Source: Flavobacterium soyangense
Lineage (GTDB): Bacteria; Bacteroidota; Bacteroidia; Flavobacteriales; Flavobacteriaceae
NCBI RefSeq assembly: GCF_015277675.1
Contig: NZ_JADHEC010000001.1
Coordinates: 62,001 to 126,000, forward strand
Direction: 5' to 3'
DNA: 64,000 nt
The notes under the pieces are model-generated. The model saw nothing but the letters and a program-made list of their open reading frames with translations. It did no database searches and was not told the origin of the DNA. Shown here in pieces: positions 6,843 through 16,817 of this stretch. Numbering within the stretch: the first letter of the stretch is position 1; each line of letters begins with the position of its first letter. A program made the position numbers and the translations under genes.

Positions 6843-9617
6843 ATGGATAGGTTTTCATTCTTAAATGCGGCACATACCGAATTTTTCGCACAATTATACG
6901 ATCAATATTTAGAAAATCCAGATAGCGTAGAGCCAAGTTGGAGAGGTTTTTTTCAAGGTTTCGACTTTGGATTGTCAACTTATAATGGAGAAAATCCAGT
7001 AAGTCAAACAGAAGGTGGAACTTCAGTAAGTTTTGAAGATACTTCTGCTTCCGAGAAACTTCAGAGAGAGTTCAATGTTATCAAATTAATTGAAGCCTAT
7101 AGAAATCGTGGACATTTGTTTACCAAAACAAATCCGGTCCACAAAAGAAGAACGTATACTCCAACATTGGATATTGAAAATTTTGGACTTTCAAAAGCGG
7201 ATTTATCAACTGTTTTCGATGCTGCAAAAATCATCAAAATTGCTCCTTGTAGTTTAGCGGACATCTTGGGACATTTGGATAAAATTTACTGTCAATCCAT
7301 TGGAGTTGAGTATATGTATATCCGAAATCCAAATGACATTCAATGGATTCAAAATAAAATTGGGCATAACGACAATCACCCTGATTTTTCTCATGATGAA
7401 AAAAGAGCGATTCTCAACAAATTAAATCAAGCAGTTTCATTTGAGAATTTCTTACACACCAAATATGTTGGTCAAAAGCGTTTTTCACTAGAAGGAGGAG
7501 AATCAATTATTCCTGCCCTTGACGCATTGATTGAAAAAGCGGCAGAAAAAGGAATAGAACAATTTGTGATGGGAATGGCGCATCGTGGTCGTTTGAATGT
7601 TTTGGCAAATATATTCGGGAAATCCACCCAGGATATTTTTGGAGAATTCGAAGGCAAAGATTACGATCAGGATCAATTTGACGGAGATGTAAAATACCAT
7701 TTGGGACTTACCGCACAAAAAACAACAAGGTCAGGAAAAACCATCAACATAAATCTAGCTCCAAATCCTTCACATCTTGAAACTGTTGGAGCTGTTATAG
7801 AAGGAATTACCAGAGCCAAACAAGATAAATATTTCCCAGACGATTTTTCTAAAGTATTGCCTATTGCCGTTCACGGTGATGCAGCGATTTCGGGTCAAGG
7901 AATTTTATATGAATTGGTTCAAATGGCTCAACTTGACGGTTATAAAACGGGTGGAACAATACATATTGTAATCAACAATCAGGTTGGTTTTACCACAAAT
8001 TATCTCGATGGACGTTCTTCGACTTATTGTACAGATGTTGCCAAAGTAACGCTTTCGCCAGTATTGCACGTTAATGCTGATGATGCCGAAGCTGTGGTAC
8101 ACGTAATGTCATTTGCATTGGATTTCAGAATGCATTTTGGACGTGATGTTTTTATCGATTTGCTGGGTTATAGAAAATATGGTCATAACGAAGGCGACGA
8201 ACCACGTTTTACGCAACCTTTATTGTATAAAATTATTGCAAAACATAAAAATCCAAGAGATATTTATGCCGAGAGATTATTGGCTGAAGGAGTTATTGAC
8301 GCTGATTATGTAAAAGAATTGGAGGTAGAATACAAATCGAATCTGGAAATAAATCTTGAAGAATCCCGTAAAAAAGAATTGACAATAATTACTCCATTTA
8401 TGCAAAATGAATGGGAAGGTTTTACCAAAGCCGGAGTTGCTCAAATGTTCAAAAAAGTAGATACTTCTTATTCAAAAGAAGGACTTACGGCTGTTGCCAA
8501 TGCCATTTGTAATTTGCCAAAGGACAAGAAATTTATCAGCAAAATCCAAAAATTAATAAACGACAGAAAAACAATGTTTTTCGAAACCAACAAGTTAGAT
8601 TGGGCAATGGCTGAGCACTTAGCTTATGGATCATTGTTGCAAGAAGGGTATGATGTTCGTATCTCCGGACAAGATGTAGAACGCGGTACTTTTTCCCATC
8701 GTCACGCTGTTGTGAAAGTTGAAGATTCAGAAGAAGAAGTAGTCTTAATTAATAATTTGGAAGGCAAAAAAGGAAAATTCAGTATTTACAATTCTCTTTT
8801 ATCAGAATATGGAGTTTTAGGATTTGACTATGGTTATGCATTGGCAAACCCAAATGCCTTGACGATTTGGGAAGCGCAATTTGGCGATTTCAGCAACGGA
8901 GCCCAAATTATGATTGACCAATATATTTCTTGTGGAGAAGATAAATGGAACAATCAAAACGGAATCGTTTTATTGTTACCTCACGGTTACGAAGGACAAG
9001 GAGCAGAACATTCTTCAGGAAGAATGGAACGTTATTTACAACTTTGTGCCAGACAAAATATGGTTGTTGCCGATTGTACAACGCCAGCAAATTTCTTTCA
9101 CTTGTTAAGAAAACAGATGAAAACGAAATACCGTAAACCACTTATTGTTTTTACACCAAAGAGTTTGCTACGTGATCCAAGAGTAGTTTCCGGAATAGAA
9201 GAGTTTACTTCAGGCACTTTTCAGGAAACAATTGACGATGATACCGTAAATAAAAAAGACGTAAAAACTTTGGTTTTCTGCACAGGAAAATTCTATTATG
9301 ACATCACTGCCGAAAGAGAAATCAACGGTCGAAAAGATGTTGCAGTAGTGAGAATTGAGCAATTATTTCCGTTGCCAACAGAACAATTAAAAGAAATAAT
9401 TGCGAGATATCCTAATGCAGATGATTATGTTTGGGCACAAGAAGAACCGAAAAATATGGGCGCTTATGGTTTTATGTTGATGAATATTACGACCGTAAAA
9501 TTTAGATTAGCATCATTAAGAGCATCTGCCGCAGCTGCTTCGGGAAGTTATACCAGATCAAAACGCCGTCATGCGGAAGCTTTGAAATTTGTTTTTGACA
9601 AGAATATATCAAGATAA
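6843..9617 (+). CDS. sucA: 2-oxoglutarate dehydrogenase E1 component
   Basis: 924 residues from MDRFSFLNAAHTEFFAQLY, the conserved E1 N-terminus. It decarboxylates 2-oxoglutarate with thiamine diphosphate in the TCA cycle. Visible family signatures are EPSWRGFF near the N-terminus, MGMAHRGRLNVL, PNPSHLE, the cofactor region GDAAISGQG and NNQVGFTT, a C-terminal transketolase domain with HGYEGQGAEHSS, and EEPKNMGAY. Length is usual for the family. sucB follows 75 bp downstream, the normal E1-E2 pairing; the shared E3 subunit is not in the window. Confidence 0.97.
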   Translation: MDRFSFLNAAHTEFFAQLYDQYLENPDSVEPSWRGFFQGFDFGLSTYNGENPVSQTEGGTSVSFEDTSASEKLQREFNVIKLIEAYRNRGHLFTKTNPVHKRRTYTPTLDIENFGLSKADLSTVFDAAKIIKIAPCSLADILGHLDKIYCQSIGVEYMYIRNPNDIQWIQNKIGHNDNHPDFSHDEKRAILNKLNQAVSFENFLHTKYVGQKRFSLEGGESIIPALDALIEKAAEKGIEQFVMGMAHRGRLNVLANIFGKSTQDIFGEFEGKDYDQDQFDGDVKYHLGLTAQKTTRSGKTININLAPNPSHLETVGAVIEGITRAKQDKYFPDDFSKVLPIAVHGDAAISGQGILYELVQMAQLDGYKTGGTIHIVINNQVGFTTNYLDGRSSTYCTDVAKVTLSPVLHVNADDAEAVVHVMSFALDFRMHFGRDVFIDLLGYRKYGHNEGDEPRFTQPLLYKIIAKHKNPRDIYAERLLAEGVIDADYVKELEVEYKSNLEINLEESRKKELTIITPFMQNEWEGFTKAGVAQMFKKVDTSYSKEGLTAVANAICNLPKDKKFISKIQKLINDRKTMFFETNKLDWAMAEHLAYGSLLQEGYDVRISGQDVERGTFSHRHAVVKVEDSEEEVVLINNLEGKKGKFSIYNSLLSEYGVLGFDYGYALANPNALTIWEAQFGDFSNGAQIMIDQYISCGEDKWNNQNGIVLLLPHGYEGQGAEHSSGRMERYLQLCARQNMVVADCTTPANFFHLLRKQMKTKYRKPLIVFTPKSLLRDPRVVSGIEEFTSGTFQETIDDDTVNKKDVKTLVFCTGKFYYDITAEREINGRKDVAVVRIEQLFPLPTEQLKEIIARYPNADDYVWAQEEPKNMGAYGFMLMNITTVKFRLASLRASAAAASGSYTRSKRRHAEALKFVFDKNISR

Positions 9618-9624
9618 AAAAAAA

Positions 9625-9656
9625 TGTTTCAGGTTTAATATTATCCAACTTGAAAC
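9625..9656 (+). terminator. Hairpin between sucA and sucB
   Basis: Arms GTTTCAGGTT and AACTTGAAAC form a 10-bp stem with one G-U pair, followed only by a weak TTTA tract. More likely an mRNA processing or partial attenuation hairpin than a full terminator. Confidence 0.4.
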
Positions 9657-9692
9657 TTTAACAATTTAAATTCATAATTAAAATAATATAAG

Positions 9693-10913
9693 ATGATTTT
9701 AGAAATGAAAGTCCCATCACCTGGGGAATCCATCAAAGAAGTTGAAATCGCAACTTGGTTAGTAAAAGATGGCGATTATGTAGAAAAAGATCAAGCCATT
9801 GCTGAGGTTGATTCAGACAAAGCTACACTAGAATTGCCTGCAGAAGCCAGTGGAATTATTACTCTAAAAGCCGAAGAAGGAGATGCCGTTGCCGTAGGTT
9901 CCATAGTTTGTTTAATTGATACTGAAGGTAAAAAAACATCAGGTTCAGCACCAGTTGTCGAAGCAAAAAAAGAGGAAGTGAAAACTGTTGAGGTAAAAAA
10001 AGAAGAAGTGAAAGTTGTTGCTCCAGTTTCTTATGCTTCAGGAACTCCATCGCCAGCAGCAAGAAAAATATTGGATGAAAAAAACATCCAACCTTCTGAC
10101 ATCATCGGAACAGGGAAAGACGGAAGAATTACCAAAGATGACGCAGTAAATGCAGTTCCAGCAATGGGAACACCAACAGGTGGAAGCCGTGGTTCTGAGC
10201 GCACAAAATTATCTATGTTGCGTCGTAAAGTTGCAGAAAGATTGGTTGCTGCCAAAAATGAAACAGCCATGTTGACCACTTTCAACGAAGTAAATATGAC
10301 GCCAATAAACACCTTGCGTAATGAATACAAAGATGCTTTCAAAGCAAAACACGGAGGAATAGGTTTAGGATATATGTCATTTTTTACAAAAGCCGTAACC
10401 AGAGCTTTACAATTATATCCGGATGTGAACTCAATGATGGATGGCGATTATAAAATTGCTTTTGATTTCTGCGATATTTCAATTGCAGTTTCCGGTCCAA
10501 AAGGACTTATGGTTCCTGTGGTTCGCAATGCTGAAAACTTGACTTTCCGTGGAATAGAAGCCGATATTAAACGATTGGCCATTAAAGCTCGTGACGGACA
10601 AATTACCGTTGATGATATGACTGGTGGAACGTTTACCATCACAAACGGAGGCGTTTTTGGAAGTATGTTATCAACGCCAATAATCAATCCACCACAATCT
10701 GGAATCCTTGGAATGCACAACATTATTGAGCGTCCAATTGCCGTAAATGGCAAAGTGGAAATTCATCCAATGATGTACGTAGCACTTTCTTATGACCATA
10801 GGATTATTGATGGTCGTGAGTCAGTAGGATTCTTGGTGGCAGTGAAAGAAGCCTTGGAAAATCCTTTGGAGTTGCTTTGTGATAATAATCCAAAAAAAGC
10901 ATTTGAGTTGTAA
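9693..10913 (+). CDS. sucB: Dihydrolipoyllysine succinyltransferase, 2-oxoglutarate dehydrogenase E2
   Basis: 406 residues. Domains in order: lipoyl domain (1-80) with the lipoylated Lys42 in [12 protein letters not shown]; a Glu/Val/Lys-rich linker (about 85-110); the E1/E3-binding domain ([10 protein letters not shown] ... [12 protein letters not shown]); and the catalytic acyltransferase domain ending with [10 protein letters not shown], which holds the active-site His and Asp. It transfers the succinyl group from lipoamide to CoA. Paired with sucA immediately upstream. Confidence 0.97.
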   Translation: MILEMKVPSPGESIKEVEIATWLVKDGDYVEKDQAIAEVDSDKATLELPAEASGIITLKAEEGDAVAVGSIVCLIDTEGKKTSGSAPVVEAKKEEVKTVEVKKEEVKVVAPVSYASGTPSPAARKILDEKNIQPSDIIGTGKDGRITKDDAVNAVPAMGTPTGGSRGSERTKLSMLRRKVAERLVAAKNETAMLTTFNEVNMTPINTLRNEYKDAFKAKHGGIGLGYMSFFTKAVTRALQLYPDVNSMMDGDYKIAFDFCDISIAVSGPKGLMVPVVRNAENLTFRGIEADIKRLAIKARDGQITVDDMTGGTFTITNGGVFGSMLSTPIINPPQSGILGMHNIIERPIAVNGKVEIHPMMYVALSYDHRIIDGRESVGFLVAVKEALENPLELLCDNNPKKAFEL

Positions 10914-10948
10914 AATAAAAACAACTTTATAGGTATAAATAAATTTAG

Positions 10949-10979
10949 TCACATTTGCGTAAGTAGATGTGATTTTTTT
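10949..10979 (+). terminator. Rho-independent terminator after sucB
   Basis: Stem AGTCACAT/ATGTGATT (one wobble pair) with a 12-nt loop, followed by a run of seven T. It overlaps the last codon of the convergent protease gene by two bases. Confidence 0.6.
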
Positions 10980-11418
10980 ATTGCATCAAATACAAGCAAT
11001 GATTGAAATAATCAATAATTCCCTTGCCTTTCATTAGAATATCAGCGCCAATAATACCGTGAACGGGTTTCGCTTTGTGTTCAATCAATGCTCCATTTAC
11101 GTGAGATAAATCAAAAATCACGAGGTCAAAATCAGCGTGTTTCCAAGTGCCCAATTGAAGTTTGTTCCCAACAGCTATTTGTGTAAACATTCCCGATGCG
11201 CCAGCACCCGAAGCTTGTGTTTTAGACTTTTTGGCTTCCAACAGAAATAACTCAATACTTTCAAAACCCACACAACTGGAACTTGCTCCAGTATCGAGAA
11301 TAAAATTTCCCTTAACTCCATTAATGCTGGCCTTAATGAGCAAATGTTGCGTTTTTGAAACCTTGAAGTTTATTTTTTTGTAACTTTCTTTTTTAAGAAT
11401 GCCAGGAAGGGTTTTCAT
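10978..11418 (-). CDS. Retropepsin-like aspartic protease
   Basis: 146 residues. One catalytic motif, FILDTGASSS (about residues 38-47), and a later hydrophobic GIIGADIL segment are the hallmarks of clan AA single-domain proteases that act as homodimers. No signal peptide or membrane anchor is visible, so it appears cytoplasmic. It converges with sucB and is divergent from tatD. The substrate is unknown. Confidence 0.82.
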   Translation of the reverse strand: MKTLPGILKKESYKKINFKVSKTQHLLIKASINGVKGNFILDTGASSSCVGFESIELFLLEAKKSKTQASGAGASGMFTQIAVGNKLQLGTWKHADFDLVIFDLSHVNGALIEHKAKPVHGIIGADILMKGKGIIDYFNHCLYLMQ

Positions 11419-11488
11419 TTGAAAAATTATTTAATTCCAAAAGTAATCTAAAAACACAAGAATTAATAAATCAAGTCAATCAAAAAAC

Positions 11489-11496
11489 TAACTTTG
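11489..11496 (+). promoter_or_regulatory. tatD -7 promoter box
   Basis: TAACTTTG fits TAnnTTTG, 18 bp before the ATG; leader very short. Confidence 0.5.
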
Positions 11497-11514
11497 CCAC
11501 TCTAAAAAAAATCG

Positions 11515-12282
11515 ATGAAAATTACCGATACCCATACCCATTTATATTCCAACGAATTTGATGAAGATCGCGATGAAATGATTCAACGCGCCATCGACGC
11601 AGGTGTTTCAAGATTTTTTATTCCTGCCATCGATTCTACTTTTACACAGTCGATGTACGATTTGGAAAAGTCATATCCTTCAAATATTTTTTTGATGATG
11701 GGTTTGCACCCAACGCACGTAAAAGACAATTATCTCGAAGAATTACTTCATGTTGAGGAAGAATTGGCTAGAAGAAAATTCTTTGCCATTGGCGAAATTG
11801 GTATTGATTTGTATTGGGATAAAACACATTTACCGCAGCAACAGGATGCATTTAGAAAGCAAATTCAATTTGCAAAACAATATAAATTACCCATTGTAAT
11901 TCATTGTCGTCAAGCTTTTGATGAAGTTTTTGAAATATTGGAAGAAGAAAAATCTGTTGATTTGTTTGGGATTTTTCATTGCTTTTCCGGAACTTATGAG
12001 CAAGCTTTACAAGCTATTTCTTATAATATGAAACTGGGAATTGGTGGAGTGGTAACTTTCAAAAATGGAAAAATTGACCAATTCCTGAATCAAATCAATA
12101 TGAAACATATCGTTCTCGAAACTGATTCCCCCTATTTAGCTCCGGTTCCTTTTCGTGGAAAACGCAATGAAAGCAGTTATTTGATAAATGTTGTTAATAA
12201 ACTAGCTGTTATTTTTAATTTGCCTCAAGAAGAAATTGCACGAATTACCACCGAAAATTCCAAAGAAATATTCGGGATTTAA
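11515..12282 (+). CDS. TatD family metal-dependent hydrolase
   Basis: 255 residues, full family length. The metal ligands of the TIM-barrel amidohydrolase fold are visible: THTH at residues 5-8, GEIGID near 95, HCR near 130, HCFSG near 155 and ETDSPYLAP near 203. TatD proteins are cytoplasmic DNases/3'-5' exonucleases with roles in quality control and DNA repair. It is first of a three-gene run with the acyltransferase and asparaginase genes. Confidence 0.93.
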   Translation: MKITDTHTHLYSNEFDEDRDEMIQRAIDAGVSRFFIPAIDSTFTQSMYDLEKSYPSNIFLMMGLHPTHVKDNYLEELLHVEEELARRKFFAIGEIGIDLYWDKTHLPQQQDAFRKQIQFAKQYKLPIVIHCRQAFDEVFEILEEEKSVDLFGIFHCFSGTYEQALQAISYNMKLGIGGVVTFKNGKIDQFLNQINMKHIVLETDSPYLAPVPFRGKRNESSYLINVVNKLAVIFNLPQEEIARITTENSKEIFGI

Positions 12283-12345
12283 CATAGAAATTGGATATTT
12301 TCCATAAAAATTTTGTTAATTTGTTCTCATAAAATAATATTCTAT

Positions 12346-13482
12346 ATGTCAAAATTTGACGCAATTCGTCCCTTTTATGATACCGAAGTAAATGACGCTA
12401 TTCAAAATGTGGTCCATCACCCAATGATGAAAGCATTGATGAACTTTACTTCTCCGGATCTTCCTGACAATGTATGGAAAGAACAGCTTCTAAGGACGCA
12501 TTCTACAAGGGATTTTCAATGTAATTTCATATACAAATCACTTCAAAAAGTGTTAGAAAAAACCTCAGACGGATTGACAACTTCGGGTTTTGAAAAGTTA
12601 GAAAAAAACTCTTCTTATCTGTTTATTTCGAATCATCGAGATATTCTTTTAGACACTTCCTTGCTAAACGCTTGTTTATTCGAGCATAAATTAGTGATGA
12701 CTGCATCAGCAATTGGAGATAATTTGGTTAAAAAATCATTTTTGAGAACATTGGCAAGATTAAACCGTAATTTTTTGGTCCAAAGAGGATTATTGCCAAG
12801 AGAAATGCTTCAAAGTTCAAAATTATTATCAGAATACATTAGCAAGTTATTGCAACATGAAAACCGTTCAGTTTGGATAGCACAGCGAGAAGGAAGAACC
12901 AAAGACGGAAATGACGCCACTAATCCGGGCGTTTTAAAAATGCTTTCCATGGCTTCTGACGAAGAAAATTTGATGGATTATTTCAAAAAAATTAAAATAG
13001 TTCCCGTTTCAATTTCTTACGAATATGATCCAACTGATGCTTTAAAAATGCCACAACTTTTGGCTGAAGCCAAACAAGAAATTTATATCAAGGAAAAGAA
13101 TGAAGATTTTATTAACTTGATGAGTGGAGTTATGGGCCAAAAAAAGCGCATTCATATTCACGTTGGTGATGTTCTTGATCACGAATTAGATCTTATTAAG
13201 TCGCAATTTGATAATTCCAATAAACAAATTCAAGCATTGACTCAGGTTATTGACGAATCTATTTTGCGCAACTATAAACTGTGGCCAACTAATTATATTG
13301 CTTATGATATTTTGAATAAAACCAATTCTCATCAACATTTGTACACAGAAAACGAAAAATCGCTTTTTGAGCGCAGACTAGAAATGCGAATAGATCATAA
13401 TGACCCATTAGCTTTGCAAAGTTTCTTGGCTATGTATGCCAATCCTGTTGTCAATAAATTGAAATTTGAAAATGCAATCTAA
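12346..13482 (+). CDS. 1-acyl-sn-glycerol-3-phosphate acyltransferase-like protein
   Basis: 378 residues from the ATG at 12346 (MSKFDAIRPFYD); an upstream in-frame Met is less likely. The acyltransferase HX4D motif appears as NHRDILLD (about residue 96), and EGRTKDG (about 188) fits the substrate-binding block. There is no clear transmembrane helix. Family members acylate lysophosphatidate in phospholipid synthesis; this long C-terminally extended form is common in flavobacteria. Its last codons overlap the asparaginase start by 11 bp. Confidence 0.85.
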   Translation: MSKFDAIRPFYDTEVNDAIQNVVHHPMMKALMNFTSPDLPDNVWKEQLLRTHSTRDFQCNFIYKSLQKVLEKTSDGLTTSGFEKLEKNSSYLFISNHRDILLDTSLLNACLFEHKLVMTASAIGDNLVKKSFLRTLARLNRNFLVQRGLLPREMLQSSKLLSEYISKLLQHENRSVWIAQREGRTKDGNDATNPGVLKMLSMASDEENLMDYFKKIKIVPVSISYEYDPTDALKMPQLLAEAKQEIYIKEKNEDFINLMSGVMGQKKRIHIHVGDVLDHELDLIKSQFDNSNKQIQALTQVIDESILRNYKLWPTNYIAYDILNKTNSHQHLYTENEKSLFERRLEMRIDHNDPLALQSFLAMYANPVVNKLKFENAI

Positions 13483-14500
13483 AGCCAAAATTCTTTTGAT
13501 TTACACCGGTGGAACCATTGGTATGATGAAGGATTTTGAAAATGGAGCACTTAAGGCTTTCAATTTTAAAAAACTGCTGCAGCGAATCCCAGAATTAAAA
13601 CAATTGGAATGTGATATTGAGACGGTTTCTTTTGAAACACCGATTGATTCTTCCAATATGACTCCCGAAAAGTGGGCAGAAATTGCCGTGATTATTGAAG
13701 ATAATTATGTTCAATTTGATGGATTTGTAGTTTTACATGGCTCAGATACAATGTCGTATTCAGCTTCAGCATTGAGTTTTATGCTCGAAAACTTGTCGAA
13801 ACCCGTAATTTTTACCGGTTCACAATTGCCCATTGGAGATTTAAGAACTGATGCAAAGGAAAATCTGATAACCGCAATCCAAATTGCTTCTTTAAGACAA
13901 AACAATAAACCGATAATTAGCGAAGTATGTCTTTATTTTGAATACAAATTGTATCGAGGTAACAGAACCACAAAGATAAATGCTGAAAATTTCAATGCAT
14001 TTATTTCGCCCAATTATCCCACTTTGATTGAATCAGGAGTGCTTTTAAAAACATATCCTGAATTATTTCTTCCAAAAGTAAGAATTAAAAAATTGAGGAT
14101 TCATAAGAATATGGACACCCATGTGGCAATAATTAAAATATTTCCGGGTATTAGTGAAGCTGTTTTGGCAGCCATTTTAGGTATTCCGCAACTTAAAGGA
14201 ATTGTGTTAGAAACTTATGGAGCCGGAAATGCGCCAACCGAAGAATGGTTTTTATCACTTTTAAAAAACGGAATAACAAGAGGTTTGCAAATTGTAAACG
14301 TAACCCAATGTTCTATAGGAAGTGTAACTATGGGAAAATACGAAACGAGTACTGCATTGAAAGAAATTGGAATAATTTCAGGAAAAGACATTACTACTGA
14401 AGCCGCTATTACTAAATTGATGTACTTATTGGCACAAAATGTTCCTGTGGCTATTTTTAAAACAATTTTCGAAACCTCATTGCGAGGAGAATTGTCATAA
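13472..14500 (+). CDS. ansA: Type I (cytoplasmic) asparaginase
   Basis: 342 residues from the ATG at 13472, which lies inside the end of the preceding gene. The first catalytic motif YTGGTIGM is at residues 10-17. The second, LHGSDTMSYSASAL, is near residue 88 and is followed by the conserved PVIFTGSQLP and DAKEN blocks. No signal peptide, so a cytoplasmic enzyme hydrolysing L-asparagine to aspartate and ammonia. The gene closes the tatD-acyltransferase-asparaginase run. Confidence 0.93.
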   Translation: MQSKAKILLIYTGGTIGMMKDFENGALKAFNFKKLLQRIPELKQLECDIETVSFETPIDSSNMTPEKWAEIAVIIEDNYVQFDGFVVLHGSDTMSYSASALSFMLENLSKPVIFTGSQLPIGDLRTDAKENLITAIQIASLRQNNKPIISEVCLYFEYKLYRGNRTTKINAENFNAFISPNYPTLIESGVLLKTYPELFLPKVRIKKLRIHKNMDTHVAIIKIFPGISEAVLAAILGIPQLKGIVLETYGAGNAPTEEWFLSLLKNGITRGLQIVNVTQCSIGSVTMGKYETSTALKEIGIISGKDITTEAAITKLMYLLAQNVPVAIFKTIFETSLRGELS

Positions 14501-14562
14501 AAAGCGAGTATTAATTTTCTTAAGTCATATTTTTTCGTGTTCTTTGCAACCTTGAATTAAAT

Positions 14563-14647
14563 AGAGAGGTGGCCGAGTGGCTGAAGGCGCACGCTTGGAA
14601 AGCGTGTTTATGGCAACATAACGTGGGTTCGAATCCCATCCTCTCTG
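14563..14647 (+). tRNA. tRNA-Ser (anticodon GGA)
   Basis: 85 nt. The 7-bp acceptor AGAGAGG/CCTCTCT, the D arm GCCGAGTGGCTGAAGGC, the anticodon stem CGCTTGGAAAGCG with GGA, a long class II variable arm and the T arm GGGTTCGAATCCC are all visible. CCA is not encoded. Its terminator hairpin, just downstream, was split by the IS element. Confidence 0.95.
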
Positions 14648-14669
14648 CAAATAATTTTTATAATTTAAT

Positions 14670-14685
14670 AAAGGTGGCCTTTCGG
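14670..14685 (+). terminator. 5' half of the tRNA-Ser terminator, disrupted
   Basis: AAAGGTGGCC-TTTC-GG here would pair with GGTTGCCTTT at 16081-16090. Joined across the IS, the two parts form a 10-bp stem (three G-U pairs), a TTTC loop and a run of T. The last nine bases are the left copy of the target duplication. Confidence 0.7.
14677..14685 (+). repeat. Target site duplication, left copy
   Basis: GCCTTTCGG, identical to 16074-16082, directly abuts the left inverted repeat of the IS element. Confidence 0.9.
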
Positions 14686-16073
14686 TAGTTGTGGTCGGAA
14701 GAAATTCCGGCCAATTATGTTTTATACTTTTAAGGGATCTCCACCCGAAAACACAATCATAATGCCAGTAATAAGCTCTCTTAGTTCCAAAACAAATCTT
14801 CTTTTGGCGGTTTTATAACCAAGATTATTGGCTTTTTTATAGATCAGGACAAGCATTGCCACAATCAAGGTCACATAAACCGTAACTTCTATACCGTTTT
14901 TGCTTAACGATACAAGACGGCTGACATTTAGCTCTTGTTTAATGAATCTAAAAAACACCTCGATATCCCATCTTTTCCTATAATAGTCAGCAACTTCTTT
15001 AGCTGTAAGTTCAAAATCATTTGTGAGAAAATGAAATACTTTTTCGGGATGTTTTTTGTTCTTCACAACCACTAGTCTAAAATGTTCTTCAACTTTTTCT
15101 TGCCTATAATGTACATTTCCTTTCTTGTTTTTCACTGGTATTCCTGTGTAAAGCTTTACTATACTGTCTTTTATTAAATGATTATCCCCAAGATTTAAAT
15201 CCTGATTTGTCTCGATAAGTGATTTTATTTCTTCATGTTTACGGTTCTCTTTAGCTCTGATAACAAATTTAACTTTCTTATCTGAAAAATCCTTCATCGT
15301 GCGGGTAGACTGTAAACCTCGGTCAATAATATAAATATTGCGATGTTCAGTATCTTTTACTACTTGCTTTAAAATAGCTTCGGGAAGTGCAATTTCTTCC
15401 AAAGAGTAGCTTTGACTATCAAATACCTCAATCCCCGCAGGAAGTATACCATCAAAAGACATACTATATTTATGAGTTTTTTGCCGTTCTTCTGGTCAAT
15501 GCCTGCTTTTATTTTTCCAGCAGCTTCAGAAACAATAGTACTATCCACTCGGATTAGGTTATATTTGTCTCTTTCAGGCTGACTATAACTTTCAGAGAAA
15601 CGGCTATACATACATTCAAAAATTTCTTTAAAATAACCAGAATCAATCTTAGACAACCTTTCAGAAACAGAACTTCTTCTAACGGTTTCTGATTCATCTA
15701 AATTAAAAATGGTCATAAATCCCGAATAATTAAAGGTATCTTCCAATGTTCGTTGACTAAGTTTTTTATTGTCAAGAATAGCATACAGCAGAAGGTAAAA
15801 CATCTTATTGCCATGAAGAACTTTTGAATAATGATCCACTTCCGTGCTAGTTGAAAGATGAGACAAAAGGGCTTCGGGAATAAGCCCTAACAACTCACTA
15901 ACGGAAACTTAGCGGTCTTTAAATACTGTCATAAATCACTGATTTACAGTAATAAATGTACGAATAAATATTTATAAAGAAAGTTAATTCTTGTTAAATA
16001 TATAAAATAAAAATAATATATTTTAGGTTTAAAACAAAAAAAGTCGGAAGAAAAAATCTTCCGACCACAACTA
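14686..16073 (-). mobile_element. IS4-family insertion sequence, 1388 bp
   Basis: Terminal inverted repeats TAGTTGTGGTCGGAAGA (17 of 17 identical) at 14686-14702 and 16057-16073, bounded by an exact 9-bp duplication. It contains one transposase gene on the minus strand that is disrupted by a frameshift and an early stop. Each end also forms a hairpin just inside the repeat (GGTCGGAA/TTCCGGCC on the left, GTCGGAAGA/TCTTCCGAC on the right), which could insulate the transposase from outside transcription. The exact ends indicate a fairly recent insertion. Confidence 0.93.
14722..15932 (-). pseudogene. IS4-family transposase, frameshifted and with an early stop
   Basis: Read from the ATG at 15932 the frame gives MTVFKDR, then a TAA at 15911-15909, then VSVSELLGLIPEALL and about 140 normal residues. 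At an A6 run (15482-15477) the frame is lost; one extra A would give NGKKTHKYSMSFDG and continue to the stop at 14722. DDE residues are present: Asp in RVDSTIV, Asp in IIDRGLQS, and the YREK signature Y-RK-R-WDI-E-VFFRFI-K. Translation might restart at a TTG (15893) and slip on the A run, but loss of function is the simpler reading. Confidence 0.85.
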
Positions 16074-16082
16074 GCCTTTCGG
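16074..16082 (+). repeat. Target site duplication, right copy
   Basis: GCCTTTCGG, the second copy of the 9-bp duplication. It is followed by TTGCCTTTTTTTT, the displaced 3' half of the tRNA-Ser terminator. Confidence 0.9.
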
Positions 16083-16121
16083 TTGCCTTTTTTTTGTAAA
16101 TTTATCCCACAAAAATTCTAT

Positions 16122-16817
16122 ATGCGTTTAGCTCTCCAAACAATATTTTTATTCACTGTGGTCAACGTTTTTTCGCAAACCACCAATCCGGTTTTGCCTG
16201 TCGTGAAAGTTGATTCGCTTTATAGAGAGGATCAGTTTTATTTTGGATTTACCCTCAATACTTTACAAAACAAACCAGCGGGTTTGACTCAAGATAAATT
16301 TTCATCGGGATTTTCGACTGGATTCCTTAGAGATTTTCCAATAAATAAAAAGAGAACTATTGCGATAGCTCCGGGACTTGGTTTTTCATATAACAATTAC
16401 AATCAAAACCTTGCCATAACAGAACTCAATCAAACACCAGTTTACAAGATTATTGACCCCAATATCACCTACAATAAAAACAGATTCACGCAATTTCTGG
16501 TCGAAGTGCCTATAGAGTTCAGGTGGCGGACATCAAAATATGACAGTCATAAATTTTGGCGAATTTACGGAGGTTTTAAAATGGGTTATTTGATTTACAA
16601 TAAATCAGTTTATGAAGATGCACAAGGAAAAATAGTGGTCACCAATAATAAAGATTTTAATAAATTTCAATACGGTGCTTATATTTCATCGGGCTATAAT
16701 TCTATAAATGTTTATGCTTATTATGGCTTAAATTCTTTGTTTAAATCGGCAAAAACCAGCACTGAATCGATAGATATGAATGCATTGAACATTGGGGTTA
16801 TGTTCTATATCTTATAG
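16122..16817 (+). CDS. PorT-like outer-membrane beta-barrel protein
   Basis: 231 residues from the ATG at 16122. The signal peptide MRLALQTIFLFTVVNVFSQ is followed by amphipathic strands with Gly/Tyr/Phe alternation and an aromatic C-terminal strand. The EVPIEFRWR segment resembles porin/PorT-family barrels. PorT itself is part of type IX secretion, but the gene neighbourhood gives no proof that this is the true PorT. The IS element ends 48 bp upstream and may have changed its promoter context. Its end overlaps the convergent membrane-protein gene by 6 bp. Confidence 0.7.
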   Translation: MRLALQTIFLFTVVNVFSQTTNPVLPVVKVDSLYREDQFYFGFTLNTLQNKPAGLTQDKFSSGFSTGFLRDFPINKKRTIAIAPGLGFSYNNYNQNLAITELNQTPVYKIIDPNITYNKNRFTQFLVEVPIEFRWRTSKYDSHKFWRIYGGFKMGYLIYNKSVYEDAQGKIVVTNNKDFNKFQYGAYISSGYNSINVYAYYGLNSLFKSAKTSTESIDMNALNIGVMFYIL

